Assembly: GCA_964610885.1 (NCBI GenBank)
Contig: CAZSWR010000111.1
Span: forward strand, 1 to 9,575
DNA: 9,575 bases
Source: CAZSWR01 sp964610885
GTDB lineage: Bacteria > Bacteroidota > Ignavibacteria > Kapaibacteriales > UBA2268
Direction of reading: 5' to 3'
Within the stretch, counting starts at the first letter, position 1. Each line of letters begins with the position of its first letter. The notes beneath the pieces were generated by a model. The model made no database searches and was not told where the DNA came from. It was given only the letters and a program-made list of their open reading frames with translations. This document shows positions 1 to 6,862 of the stretch, piece after piece. A program made the position numbers and the translations under genes.

Positions 1-54
1 CAACACGTCTGACTCTGGATCAGAAGTCTCCAGGTTCGAGCCCTGGCAGGGCAG
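1..54 (+). tRNA. tRNA-Gln (anticodon CTG), 5' end outside the window
   Basis: This is the 3' two thirds of a tRNA. The anticodon stem is TCTGA (8-12) with TCAGA (20-24), enclosing the 7-nt loop CTCTGGA with anticodon CTG at 15-17, which reads the glutamine codon CAG. A 5-nt variable loop (25-29) is followed by the T arm: CCAGG (30-34), loop TTCGAGC, CCTGG (42-46). The 3' acceptor strand is CAGGGCA (47-53) with discriminator G54, the base expected for tRNA-Gln. CCA is not encoded, so it must be added after transcription. The acceptor 5' strand and most of the D arm lie before position 1. The start given is therefore the window edge, not the gene end. Confidence 0.92.
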
Positions 55-59
55 CTACG

Positions 60-93
60 AAACCCGCTGCTACAAAAAGTATGCGGGTTTTTT
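60..93 (+). terminator. Rho-independent terminator of the tRNA transcript
   Basis: A perfect 8-bp stem, AAACCCGC (60-67) with GCGGGTTT (83-90), runs straight into a T tract that continues to 93. It starts 5 nt after the tRNA discriminator base. It should end the tRNA transcript before the tex gene, whose start is 40 nt further on, so tex probably has its own promoter or depends on read-through. Confidence 0.82.
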
Positions 94-132
94 GTATCTA
101 AATGCCAATATCCACAATCCGAACGAAAACAA

Positions 133-2298
133 ATGCTCGACATCAATAAAATCATATCCGAAGAATTTTCTTTAGGCCTCAATCAGATCGAAAACGCGCT
201 CAAACTGCGCGCTGAGGGCGGCACCATTCCTTTCATCGCCCGCTACCGCAAGGAAGCTACCGGCGAATTGGACGAAAACCAATTGCGGGACATCTTCGAC
301 CGCTCCGATTACCTGGCCGAACTTGAAGAAAGAAAACTCACAATCCTCAAATCCATCGAGGAACAGGGCAAACTCACCGACAAGCTGCGCGCCGAAATCG
401 AGGCTTGCCTCCAGAAAAACACTCTCGAAGACCTATATCTGCCATTCAAACCCAAGAAACGCACCCGCGCCACAATCGCAAAAGAACGCGGACTCGAGCC
501 GCTCGCCCTCAGAATCAAAGAACACAACCGCTACGATTCGCCGACGCTCGACCTCGATACCGCAGCTTCGGAATTCGTCTCCGCCGAGCGCGAAGTGCCC
601 ACCGCAGCCGACGCGCTGAAAGGCGCCTCGGACATCATCGCCGAGGAAATTGCCGAAACCGCCGAATACAGGGCATATATGCGCGACTACGTACTTCGCA
701 CGGCCAAATTCGTCTCCGCAATAAAAGATGAATTTCCCGAGGGCACCACCAAATTCGAAATGTACAGGAAGTACGAATGCAACGTCAAGGATATCGCCCC
801 GCACAACATGCTGGCGCTCCGCCGCGGCGAATCGGAAAATATTCTGAGCCTCGATACTAAATTCGACGAAGAATTCGCCGTAGGAATCATCGCGAAGAAA
901 TATACACTCACGAAACGCGATAACCTTGTCTCCTTCTTTGCCTCGGTCGTTAAGGACGCTTTCGCCCGATTGATGAAGCATTCGATCGTGGGCGAGGTGC
1001 GGCTTTTCAAAAAGCAATGGGCAGACGCCGAATCGATCCGCGTTTTCGACGAAAACCTGCGCCAGTTGCTGCTAGCCCCGCCCGCAGGCCAGAAACCGAC
1101 CATCGGCATCGATCCCGGATTCCGCACCGGCTGCAAAGTGGCCGCTTTGGACGCCACAGGCAAATTCGTAGAGTATAAAACAATTTTCCCGTTCCAATCC
1201 GATTACCAAAAGCAACAAGCCCGCGAGACGATTATCGGCATGATCGAACGCTACTCTATCGAATTGATAGCAATTGGCAACGGAACCGCCGGCCGCGAAT
1301 CCGATGAATTCGTGGTCGAGCTGCTGAAATCAATCGACAGGAAACCTACAAAAATCATCGTTAGCGAGGCCGGAGCCTCCGTCTATTCGGCCAGCGCCGT
1401 GGCAAACGAAGAATTTCCCGAGCTGGACCTGACCGTCCGCGGCGCGATCAGCATCGCCCGCCGGCTCCAAGACCCACTGGCCGAGTTGGTAAAAATCGAC
1501 CCGAAATCCATCGGCGTGGGCCAATACCAACACGACGTGGACCAGAAACTTCTGAAAAAACGCCTCGAAGAGACCGTCGAAAGCTCCGTGAACTACGTCG
1601 GCGTGGACCTCAATTCCGCATCGAAAGAGCTACTGACCTACGTATCGGGCATATCGGCCGGAGTGGCCAAAAGCATCGTCGAATGGCGCAACGCCAACGG
1701 CGCATTCAAGAGCCGCAAGCAATTGATGAAAGTGCCGAAATTCGGCGCGAAAGCCTTCGAGTTGGCCGCCGGATTCCTTCGCATTCGCGACGGCGAGTCC
1801 GAGCTGGACAATACGGGCGTGCACCCCGAGAGCTATTTCGTCGTCGAGAAAATCGCCTCGGAAACAGGCGTCCCGCTGAAAAATATAACGAAAGTCCCCG
1901 AAGTGCTCGACAAATTGGACCTGGCCAAATTGGTCAGCGAGAAAGCAGGCTTGCCCACGATTCGCGACATTATTGCAGAATTGAAAAAGCCCGGCCGCGA
2001 CCCGCGCGAAGCCTTCAAATACGCCCGTTTCGAAGAGGGAGTGAAGGCAATCACGGACCTTCGGAAGGGCATGGTACTGGAGGGAGTAGTAACAAATATC
2101 ACGAATTTCGGCGCATTCGTCGATATCGGCGTCCATCAGGACGGATTGGTACACATTTCCGAGATGGCAAACAGGTTCGTGCAGAACCCTGCGGACGTGG
2201 TCAAGGTGGGCCAAGTGCTGAAGGTGAAAGTGCTCGACATAAATGAATCGCTGAAGCGTATCGGGCTATCGATCAAGCAAGCCACAGAAAAGGCCTAA
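133..2298 (+). CDS. tex: Tex family RNA-binding transcription accessory protein
   Basis: A 721-residue cytoplasmic protein of the Tex/YhgF/YdcI family, close to the usual length of 720-780. Family members bind nucleic acid and are linked to transcription and RNA surveillance; the exact role here is unknown. Visible parts in order are: the N-terminal helical Tex region (about 1-190, including IPFIARYRKEATG at 32-44); the YqgF-like RNase H fold starting at TIGIDPGFRTG (323-333) with AIGNGTAGRES (380-390); a helix-hairpin-helix segment (about 493-550, VDLNSASKELL and FKSRKQLMKVPKFG); and a C-terminal S1 RNA-binding domain (about 645-715, GVVTNITNFGAFVDIGVHQDGLVHISEM). No Shine-Dalgarno sequence precedes the ATG, but the protein starts exactly where Tex homologues start. 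The gene is intact. It is unlikely to be functionally tied to its neighbours, since a tRNA terminator lies upstream and a 246-nt gap downstream. Confidence 0.96.
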   Translation: MLDINKIISEEFSLGLNQIENALKLRAEGGTIPFIARYRKEATGELDENQLRDIFDRSDYLAELEERKLTILKSIEEQGKLTDKLRAEIEACLQKNTLEDLYLPFKPKKRTRATIAKERGLEPLALRIKEHNRYDSPTLDLDTAASEFVSAEREVPTAADALKGASDIIAEEIAETAEYRAYMRDYVLRTAKFVSAIKDEFPEGTTKFEMYRKYECNVKDIAPHNMLALRRGESENILSLDTKFDEEFAVGIIAKKYTLTKRDNLVSFFASVVKDAFARLMKHSIVGEVRLFKKQWADAESIRVFDENLRQLLLAPPAGQKPTIGIDPGFRTGCKVAALDATGKFVEYKTIFPFQSDYQKQQARETIIGMIERYSIELIAIGNGTAGRESDEFVVELLKSIDRKPTKIIVSEAGASVYSASAVANEEFPELDLTVRGAISIARRLQDPLAELVKIDPKSIGVGQYQHDVDQKLLKKRLEETVESSVNYVGVDLNSASKELLTYVSGISAGVAKSIVEWRNANGAFKSRKQLMKVPKFGAKAFELAAGFLRIRDGESELDNTGVHPESYFVVEKIASETGVPLKNITKVPEVLDKLDLAKLVSEKAGLPTIRDIIAELKKPGRDPREAFKYARFEEGVKAITDLRKGMVLEGVVTNITNFGAFVDIGVHQDGLVHISEMANRFVQNPADVVKVGQVLKVKVLDINESLKRIGLSIKQATEKA

Positions 2299-2427
2299 GC
2301 GTCCTCGCGCTTTATTGATTTGGAAACCGTGACGGAGCTGCGGGCTTCAAATGCGGCACAAACTGATGCTGCTATCATTTTACTTGCATTTTGGTGCAAA
2401 TATCATTATATTTAATGCTTTAGTTTT

Positions 2428-2445
2428 CCGTTTTCGGCAAAACGG
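2428..2445 (+). terminator. Possible terminator hairpin downstream of tex
   Basis: A perfect 7-bp stem, CCGTTTT (2428-2434) with AAAACGG (2439-2445), closes the tetraloop CGGC. It lies 130 nt after the tex stop and is followed by only TTTG, so the T tract is weak. No better terminator is visible between tex and the next gene. The rest of this 246-nt gap is AT-rich and shows no ORF or RNA gene that I recognise. Confidence 0.35.
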
Positions 2446-2483
2446 TTTGAATTCATGTATCGCGAAATTATCGGCCGTGAGAG

Positions 2484-2512
2484 TTGCTGATATTTGTTAG
2501 CATATATATTTG
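2484..2512 (+). promoter_or_regulatory. Candidate Bacteroidota-type promoter for the TerB/dipeptidase operon
   Basis: TATATTTG at 2505-2512 matches the TAnnTTTG element described for Bacteroidota housekeeping promoters. A TTG at 2484-2486, 18 nt upstream, is at about the right distance for the upstream TTTG element. Transcription would start near 2519, giving a leader of about 25 nt to the ATG at 2545. The match is short and AT-rich DNA yields such matches by chance. Confidence 0.35.
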
Positions 2513-2544
2513 GAAGTAATTAAAAGCAAATTGCAGTAGGATAT

Positions 2545-3501
2545 ATGAGCATTATTATTGATGTTATCGATTTTGTTGTTGCCTTCGTCGTGTTAATCAC
2601 TTTCGTCGAAGCGTACCTGAAAGTAAATAAAATTTGGAAACGCCGCGGGGAAGCGGAAGTGGCCGCTGCCCAGTCTTTCCTCGGACTTTCGCTGTCGGTC
2701 TTCTCCAGTTTGGTTTGGATATTAAAATACCTTATCGAATCGAACTACGAAAGCGTTGCCGAATACTCCATCTTCCTTGTCGAAGCATTTGTCTTCATAC
2801 TTATCGGTACCGGTATATTCGTTCGGGGCAATCGAGAGTTTGGGCTATGGCACTTGATTAAGCAGACTCTACGCATGGAGCGCAAAGAAGCCAATTACCT
2901 GCTGAAAAACCTTTTCAAACCGCAAAACGCAGACGAAATCATTGGCATACTCTATCAATTAGCGTTGATTGATGGGGAATTCGACGAAAAAGAGAAGCAA
3001 TTAATTGAATCATTCGCCAAAGAATGGAACATCGATATCAATTACAAAGAACTCGAAAAATCGCTTCCCAAATCCCGCGAATCCGGCTACATCCACTTGC
3101 GGAATTGCGTAACCGAGTACTTGGACGCAGCTCCTCCGGTGGAGCAGGCAGCCGTCTTCAAGGATATGGTTACCGCGCTCATCGAGGCAGACGACCGCGT
3201 CTCCGAAGAGGAAGCCCTCATCAGCGGCGAGCTGGTAACAATGATTGAAAACTATGTGGCTTCCGAGATAAAAACTAATAAATTCCATGTGATAATCGTC
3301 CCGCAGGAGCAAAACCACGACGCGATCGTAGCCGATTTGTTCCCAGAGTCGAAACGGCTGAACACGCCCGGCGGCCACGTCTATTCGATGGGGTCGTACT
3401 ATTCGCGAAAGTATGCCGACATGATGTGCCGCCAATTCCGAAAGAGCAATTTACTCACACTCGTATTGGAACCGGAGGAATACAACGATGCAATTCAATG
3501 A
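2545..3501 (+). CDS. Membrane-anchored TerB-domain protein with SPOR-like C-terminus
   Basis: A 318-residue protein. Three hydrophobic segments (about 3-24, 43-64, 74-93) anchor it in the inner membrane. After them comes a cytoplasm-type acidic helical domain (about 129-238) of TerB/DjlA character, with two acidic turns, LIDGEFDEKEKQLI (141-154) and LIEADDRVSEEEALI (212-226), the pattern that binds metal ions in TerB. The last 75 residues are a separate domain. Their GGHVYSMGSYYSRKYADMMCRQFRKS stretch (277-301, shown in part: VYSMGSYYSRKYAD) resembles the second half of SPOR domains, but this is inference from pattern alone. TerB domains are found in tellurite-resistance and stress-related membrane modules; no other ter gene lies here, so resistance should not be assumed. 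AGGA at 2538-2541 is only 3 nt from the ATG; the next Met is residue 111, so the start is fixed by the hydrophobic region. Its stop overlaps the dipeptidase start by 14 nt. Confidence 0.78.
   Translation: MSIIIDVIDFVVAFVVLITFVEAYLKVNKIWKRRGEAEVAAAQSFLGLSLSVFSSLVWILKYLIESNYESVAEYSIFLVEAFVFILIGTGIFVRGNREFGLWHLIKQTLRMERKEANYLLKNLFKPQNADEIIGILYQLALIDGEFDEKEKQLIESFAKEWNIDINYKELEKSLPKSRESGYIHLRNCVTEYLDAAPPVEQAAVFKDMVTALIEADDRVSEEEALISGELVTMIENYVASEIKTNKFHVIIVPQEQNHDAIVADLFPESKRLNTPGGHVYSMGSYYSRKYADMMCRQFRKSNLLTLVLEPEEYNDAIQ
3474..3478 (+). promoter_or_regulatory. Strong Shine-Dalgarno site (GGAGG) for the dipeptidase
   Basis: GGAGG lies inside the last codons of the TerB gene, 9 nt before the ATG at 3488. 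It settles the start of the overlapping dipeptidase gene, for which no other in-frame Met occurs before residue 77. It is the best ribosome-binding site in the window, together with the one at 6668-6674. Confidence 0.8.
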
Positions 3502-4270
3502 ATACAATTCAAATGATGGCCCGCAAGCGAAGCCATTAGGATTTGCTAACGCACTAAAATATTTGGCCATTATATTGATATTGTTCTCTTTGGCGGCCCC
3601 AGCGGCGCGAGCCGTGGACCCAAGGCCCGACGAAACAATTGCCCCGAACCAATACGGACTGAACGTGCTCGGAAAACTCTCTGAATACGATTCATCTGTC
3701 GCGGCGGATTCGGCAATGCTGCTCGTGGACCTCGAGAAGGAAATACCAAACATCGGCATGGACATTCGGTACGCCACGGCGAACAATTTTATAAAAAAAC
3801 CTGCATATTCGATGGCGAAAGCTTACCTGCGCCGTCCGGCAGCCGAAGCGCTAAAAACAGTGCAATCGGAACTGGCCACCAAAGGCCTTGGACTCAAGGT
3901 TTTCGACGCCTACAGGCCTTATTCGGTAACAGTTTTCTTCTACGAAACCGTGCGCGATACGAACTTCGTGGCGGCGCCCTGGCAAGGCTCCAAACACAAT
4001 CGCGGCTGCGCTGTCGATGTCTCTATTATTTCGCTGGCCGACGGCAAGGAAATCCAGATGCCGACCCCGTTCGACGATTTCTCGGAAAAGGCCGGTCCAA
4101 ACTATCCCAACTTGGAACCAAACGTAATCGAGAACCGCACACTCCTGATTACAATAATGAAGCAAAACGGATTCGAGGTTAACCCATTTGAATGGTGGCA
4201 CTACGATTTCAACGGCTGGGAAAACTATCCAATCATGGACATCCCGTTCGAGACATTAATTGGCAGATAA
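3488..4270 (+). CDS. ddpX: Secreted D-alanyl-D-alanine dipeptidase (VanX/DdpX family, peptidase M15D)
   Basis: A 260-residue zinc enzyme expected to hydrolyse D-Ala-D-Ala to two D-Ala. In VanX this removes the normal precursor dipeptide in vancomycin resistance; in DdpX-type proteins it recycles D-Ala from the wall. Residues 1-42 look like a signal peptide: hydrophobic core LAIILILFSLAAPA, cleavage probably after ARA (40-42), preceded by a rather long N-region. The catalytic set is complete: FDAYRPYS with Arg143 (equivalent of VanX Arg71), SKHNRGCAVD with zinc ligands His170 and Asp177, and EWWHYDF with base Glu235 and ligand His238. The gene overlaps the TerB gene by 14 nt behind a GGAGG site, so the two are probably co-transcribed and translationally coupled. 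No vanH, vanA or vanRS homologue is seen in the window, so I favour wall recycling or nutrition over antibiotic resistance. The mature enzyme would act in the periplasm, where free D-Ala-D-Ala is not the usual pool. Confidence 0.93.
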   Translation: MQFNEYNSNDGPQAKPLGFANALKYLAIILILFSLAAPAARAVDPRPDETIAPNQYGLNVLGKLSEYDSSVAADSAMLLVDLEKEIPNIGMDIRYATANNFIKKPAYSMAKAYLRRPAAEALKTVQSELATKGLGLKVFDAYRPYSVTVFFYETVRDTNFVAAPWQGSKHNRGCAVDVSIISLADGKEIQMPTPFDDFSEKAGPNYPNLEPNVIENRTLLITIMKQNGFEVNPFEWWHYDFNGWENYPIMDIPFETLIGR

Positions 4271-4337
4271 ACCCGAGAGTTTGCGGTATTAATTGCGATA
4301 TTGTATATGCCAGGCGTGGCACGTCTTACAGAAATGT

Positions 4338-4365
4338 CGGGCGGATTCCGAACCCGCCCGTGGAT
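4338..4365. repeat. GC-rich hairpin and copy 1 of a dispersed 22-mer
   Basis: CGGGCGG (4338-4344) and CCGCCCG (4354-4360) form a perfect 7-bp stem with a 9-nt loop, 68 nt after the dipeptidase stop. The 3' side, 4344-4365, matches 9435-9456 at 20 of 22 positions, so this is a dispersed repeat as well as a hairpin. No T tract follows, so it is a poor intrinsic terminator, although it may still slow or protect the transcript end. Confidence 0.6.
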
Positions 4366-4414
4366 ATAATGCATACAGTACGATATAAAGTATTCAGGTG
4401 GATATAGAATAATT

Positions 4415-4453
4415 GGGCACGGCGTGCCGTGCCCCTACAAAACATCATCACAT
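4415..4453. repeat. Palindromic intergenic repeat, copy A
   Basis: A 39-bp stretch identical to 4635-4673. It begins with a near-perfect palindrome (4415-4434): 9-bp arms GGGCACGGC and GCCGTGCCC around GT, then CCTACAAAACATCATCACAT. After the shared part this copy carries 8 extra bases (TATCACAT) before sequence related to copy B resumes (CAGCAAATC against CAGCTAATC). Confidence 0.85.
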
Positions 4454-4495
4454 TATCACATCAGCAAATCGATTGACCCGCGCCTACACATCTTC

Positions 4496-4530
4496 TCAAG
4501 TAGCAAGTTGAAAGCAACAAGTTGCAAGTA
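4496..4530 (+). repeat. Heptamer tandem repeat array 1
   Basis: Five 7-bp units in register: TCAAGTA, GCAAGTT, GAAAGCA, ACAAGTT, GCAAGTA. The third unit is the most degenerate. The array shares its period, unit number, final 13-mer (CAAGTTGCAAGTA, 4518-4530) and part of its 3' flank with the array at 9480-9514. It does not code for anything I can recognise. Confidence 0.65.
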
Positions 4531-4575
4531 GAAGAGTTGCCTTGCCCCTTTCACATTTTTACTTGCAACTTTTTT
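4519..4575 (+). terminator. Terminator-like hairpin for the TerB/dipeptidase transcript
   Basis: A perfect 12-bp inverted repeat, AAGTTGCAAGTA (4519-4530) with TACTTGCAACTT (4560-4571). G-T and A-T pairs extend the stem inwards, and the 3' arm runs into Ts ending at 4575. This is the best + strand terminator candidate after the dipeptidase stop at 4270, although it is 250 nt away. The 5' arm belongs to the heptamer array. Confidence 0.5.
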
Positions 4576-4634
4576 CAGGGACGATGATAAGGTTTATTGA
4601 TGTAGAATAAAATATCATACGGATTTTAAAGAAA

Positions 4635-4673
4635 GGGCACGGCGTGCCGTGCCCCTACAAAACATCATCACAT
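4635..4673. repeat. Palindromic intergenic repeat, copy B; possible terminator of the M28 gene
   Basis: An exact 39-bp copy of 4415-4453. Its palindrome (4635-4654) lies about 40 nt beyond the M28 stop. Read on the - strand, the stem is followed by TTTCTTTAAAAT, so this copy has the form of an intrinsic terminator for the M28 transcript. Copy A lacks such a T-rich flank. Confidence 0.75.
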
Positions 4674-4695
4674 CAGCTAATCATCCCGCAGTTTA

Positions 4696-6552
4696 TTATT
4701 TATTCCTCGTGGTCAGCTTCACGTCCACGTGCGTCTCGCGGCCATTGCGCAGGTACGTAACGCTGACAACGTCTCCGGGTTTGGATTCGCTAATAGCGGC
4801 GTTCAGGTCGTAAAGGTCTTTGATTTTTTTGCTGCCGAATTTCGTTATAATATCGCCGGCGAGCAATCCGGCTTTCTGGGCGGGACTGCCTTCGCTCGTG
4901 CCGGAGATGATGAAGCCCGATTCGCTCTCCTCGAAGTTCGGCACGATTCCGAACCAAGCGCCGTTGCCGCGCAACATTTTCTTGGTGGTATCGTTCATTG
5001 CGGCGAATGCTTCGTTGACAAATTCGGGGCGCTCGTCGCGGTTAGCGATTGTCGCAACCAGCTTAAATGCCAAATCCGAAGCACGGACTATGCCAGGATA
5101 TTCGAGTTTGTCCCATGTGTCGCTTGGGCGGTGATAGTCGCCATGCACGCCGGAGAAGAACATTGTTACGGGCACTTTCCTCAGGAAGAAAGATGTATGG
5201 TCGCTCGGGCCAATGCCTTCTTTGGCTTTGGCAATGGGCATCGAATCCAGCGCGACGAGCGAATCAATTGTGGACTGAAGGTTCTTGGCCGTGCCAACGC
5301 CCAAAAGATTCAATTTGGAATCTTTTTTCAAGCGGCCAACCATGTCGATGTTTAGCATGAATACTGCTTTTTCCAATGGCAACGGCGGATCCTTGACGAA
5401 TGCGGCCGAACCGAGCAAGCCCTTTTCCTCGCAATTGAACCCAACGAAAAGCACGCTGCGGCGGAGCGGATGCTTCTTAACGGCTTCGGCCAGGTCCAGC
5501 ATGGCGGCCACGCCCGAGGCATTGTCGTCTGCGCCGTAGTGGATCGCGGGTTTCTTGCTGGCCGAAAGCGAGCCTTCCTCGCCCCAGCCCAAGTGGTCGA
5601 AGTGCGCCCCGACCACGATATATTCGTCCGAAAGCTTGGAGTCTGTGCCTTTCGCCAAAGCAAACACATTGCTGACGGGTGTTCGCTGTTTTTCTATGTC
5701 AACGTTTATCGTTACAGTGTTATTCGGGATCAGGAAGCTTTTGGGCTTTTCGCTGGCCACGATTTCCTGCTCGAGCGGCAGGAGTGATATATTGCGAGGG
5801 AAGTATTTTGCAATGGAATTGCGGTTCGCCTGGATGATGACGACATCGCCGGAATGGGCTATGTGTTCGGATTTGAGCGGGAAGAAAACATTGGCCGAAT
5901 CTCCCTGCACTTTGACGAGAATAATGCCCTTCACGCCGTGGTTAATGGCATTTCCGATCTTGTAGCTCAGCGAGCGGTAGTGTTTCAATTCGTCCTTGGA
6001 TTTGTCGAATGGCGATTCGGTCAGTATGATCGCAATTTTCCCTTCGGAGGCCAGCCCGGCGTAGTCGTCGTAGCCTTTTTCCTCGGAGCTGATACCGAAT
6101 CCGGCAAAGACCAACTCGCCCGAAACGGAATCCTTGCGGCTGGCGGCCAGCGGATAGTAATCTTCGTTTAAATTCCATTTCCTCTCTTGGGCGCGCCACA
6201 TCTCCTTGGGCACTCCGGGGCGTTCGACGAGAGTTTTGAATATAGTCGAGCATTTCGCTCCGGGGGCCAATCCTGTCGTTATATCGAAATCAGAAAAATA
6301 CTTGCCATTAATTGGCTCCAATCCGAGGCTTTTGAAAGCATTAATAATGTAATCGGAAGCTTTCTTGTTGCCCTCGGTGGCCGGCTCGCGCCCTTCGAGT
6401 TCCTCGCTCGCAAGGTATTTCACGATTTCCTTGATCTTCTCTTCGCGGCGGGCGTCCGGCGCCGACGCGCCTAAGTACATTAATGCACAAAGAAATACGC
6501 TTACGGTCAGGCACGCGCGCATGATCAATTTCTGCATAGCAAGTTTCTTCAT
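4696..6552 (-). CDS. Secreted M28 family metallopeptidase with PA-like and PDZ domains
   Basis: A 618-residue zinc aminopeptidase-type enzyme, probably exported to the periplasm or beyond, where it would trim peptides; the substrate is unknown. In order: signal peptide (1-31, MKKLAMQKLIMR then a hydrophobic core, cleavage after ASA); a PA-like insert (about 130-270, GELVFAGFGISSEEKGYDDY); the M28 catalytic domain (about 295-505); and a C-terminal PDZ domain (about 530-615, SEGSPAQKAGLLAGDIITKFG). Di-zinc residues are all present: His317 (GAHFDHLG), Asp342 (ADDNASG), Glu375 as base and Glu376 as ligand (CEEKG), Asp403 (NIDMVG), His474 (DYHRPSDT). The open frame extends 12 codons upstream to 6588, but I chose the ATG at 6552 because it puts AGGA 8 nt upstream and gives a normal signal peptide. 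The gene converges on the dipeptidase gene and diverges from the small HTH gene. It is intact. Confidence 0.93.
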   Translation of the reverse strand: MKKLAMQKLIMRACLTVSVFLCALMYLGASAPDARREEKIKEIVKYLASEELEGREPATEGNKKASDYIINAFKSLGLEPINGKYFSDFDITTGLAPGAKCSTIFKTLVERPGVPKEMWRAQERKWNLNEDYYPLAASRKDSVSGELVFAGFGISSEEKGYDDYAGLASEGKIAIILTESPFDKSKDELKHYRSLSYKIGNAINHGVKGIILVKVQGDSANVFFPLKSEHIAHSGDVVIIQANRNSIAKYFPRNISLLPLEQEIVASEKPKSFLIPNNTVTINVDIEKQRTPVSNVFALAKGTDSKLSDEYIVVGAHFDHLGWGEEGSLSASKKPAIHYGADDNASGVAAMLDLAEAVKKHPLRRSVLFVGFNCEEKGLLGSAAFVKDPPLPLEKAVFMLNIDMVGRLKKDSKLNLLGVGTAKNLQSTIDSLVALDSMPIAKAKEGIGPSDHTSFFLRKVPVTMFFSGVHGDYHRPSDTWDKLEYPGIVRASDLAFKLVATIANRDERPEFVNEAFAAMNDTTKKMLRGNGAWFGIVPNFEESESGFIISGTSEGSPAQKAGLLAGDIITKFGSKKIKDLYDLNAAISESKPGDVVSVTYLRNGRETHVDVKLTTRNK

Positions 6553-6560
6553 TTCATCAG

Positions 6561-6564
6561 TCCT
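6561..6564 (-). promoter_or_regulatory. Shine-Dalgarno site (AGGA) deciding the M28 start
   Basis: On the - strand AGGA is followed by 8 nt and then the ATG at 6552. The longer alternative start at 6588 would place MTILKFEYRTDE in front of an otherwise well-formed signal peptide. Confidence 0.6.
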
Positions 6565-6679
6565 ATATTCAAATTTTAAAATCGTCAAAAATGTAAATTA
6601 ATCACTTGCTTTATCATTTCATAATTATTAATTTGACTATTTGAAATTTGCATGATTTCTTTATTTCAAAGGAGAAAAA

Positions 6680-6862
6680 ATGGCTAAGCAGACACAATCG
6701 GACCTCCTGACTGCCGGGAAAATTGCCGAAAAAATCGGCTCGACGCCCGCAAAGGTAAAAAAAGCGATTGGCGAACTCAACCTGACGGCAGCGCAAGTCA
6801 AATGCAATTGCAGCTATTATTCGCCGGAGCAGGTCAAGCAGATCGAGGAATCGATCAAATAG
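6680..6862 (+). CDS. Small helix-turn-helix (MerR-like) DNA-binding protein, 60 residues
   Basis: A 60-residue soluble basic protein behind a strong ribosome-binding site (AAAGGAG, 6668-6674, 5 nt before the ATG), which supports it as a real gene. Residues 10-33 (LLTAGKIAEKIGSTPAKVKK and on) fit a helix-turn-helix: a first helix TAGKIAEKIG, a turn, and a recognition helix TPAKVKKAIGEL. A short CNCSYYS segment (42-48) could be the wing, with a final helix PEQVKQIEESI. This layout resembles the DNA-binding half of MerR-type proteins without an effector domain. I recall similar small proteins being annotated only as hypothetical in anaerobic and Chlorobi-like bacteria. The two cysteines (42 and 44) could bind metal or be structural; this cannot be told here. 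It diverges from the M28 gene across 127 nt and could regulate it, but nothing in the sequence shows this. Confidence 0.8.
   Translation: MAKQTQSDLLTAGKIAEKIGSTPAKVKKAIGELNLTAAQVKCNCSYYSPEQVKQIEESIK

Noticed and set aside
433..1017. Long open frames opposite tex (also 687-1163 and 1630-2214, - strand)
   Set aside because: Antisense shadows of the intact tex gene produced by its codon pattern; no start signals and no family resemblance.
2545..3501. A tellurite-resistance (ter) operon
   Set aside because: Only one TerB-type domain is seen, fused to membrane segments; no terC, terD or terZ homologue is in the window.
3488..4270. A vancomycin-resistance (vanHAX) cluster
   Set aside because: Only the dipeptidase is present. 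No D-Ala-D-Lac ligase, dehydrogenase or VanRS pair is visible, and the enzyme carries a signal peptide, unlike cytoplasmic VanX.
4192..4407. 71-codon open frame on the + strand overlapping the dipeptidase gene end
   Set aside because: It is a different frame of the dipeptidase gene running into repeat DNA, with no ribosome-binding site and no recognisable protein.
4415..4673. A CRISPR array
   Set aside because: There are only two repeats, 220 bp apart, with no regular spacers and no cas gene.
6553..6588. N-terminal 12-codon extension of the M28 peptidase (start at 6588)
   Set aside because: The start at 6552 has AGGA 8 nt upstream and gives a typical signal peptide; the extension would put an acidic, non-signal segment in front of it.
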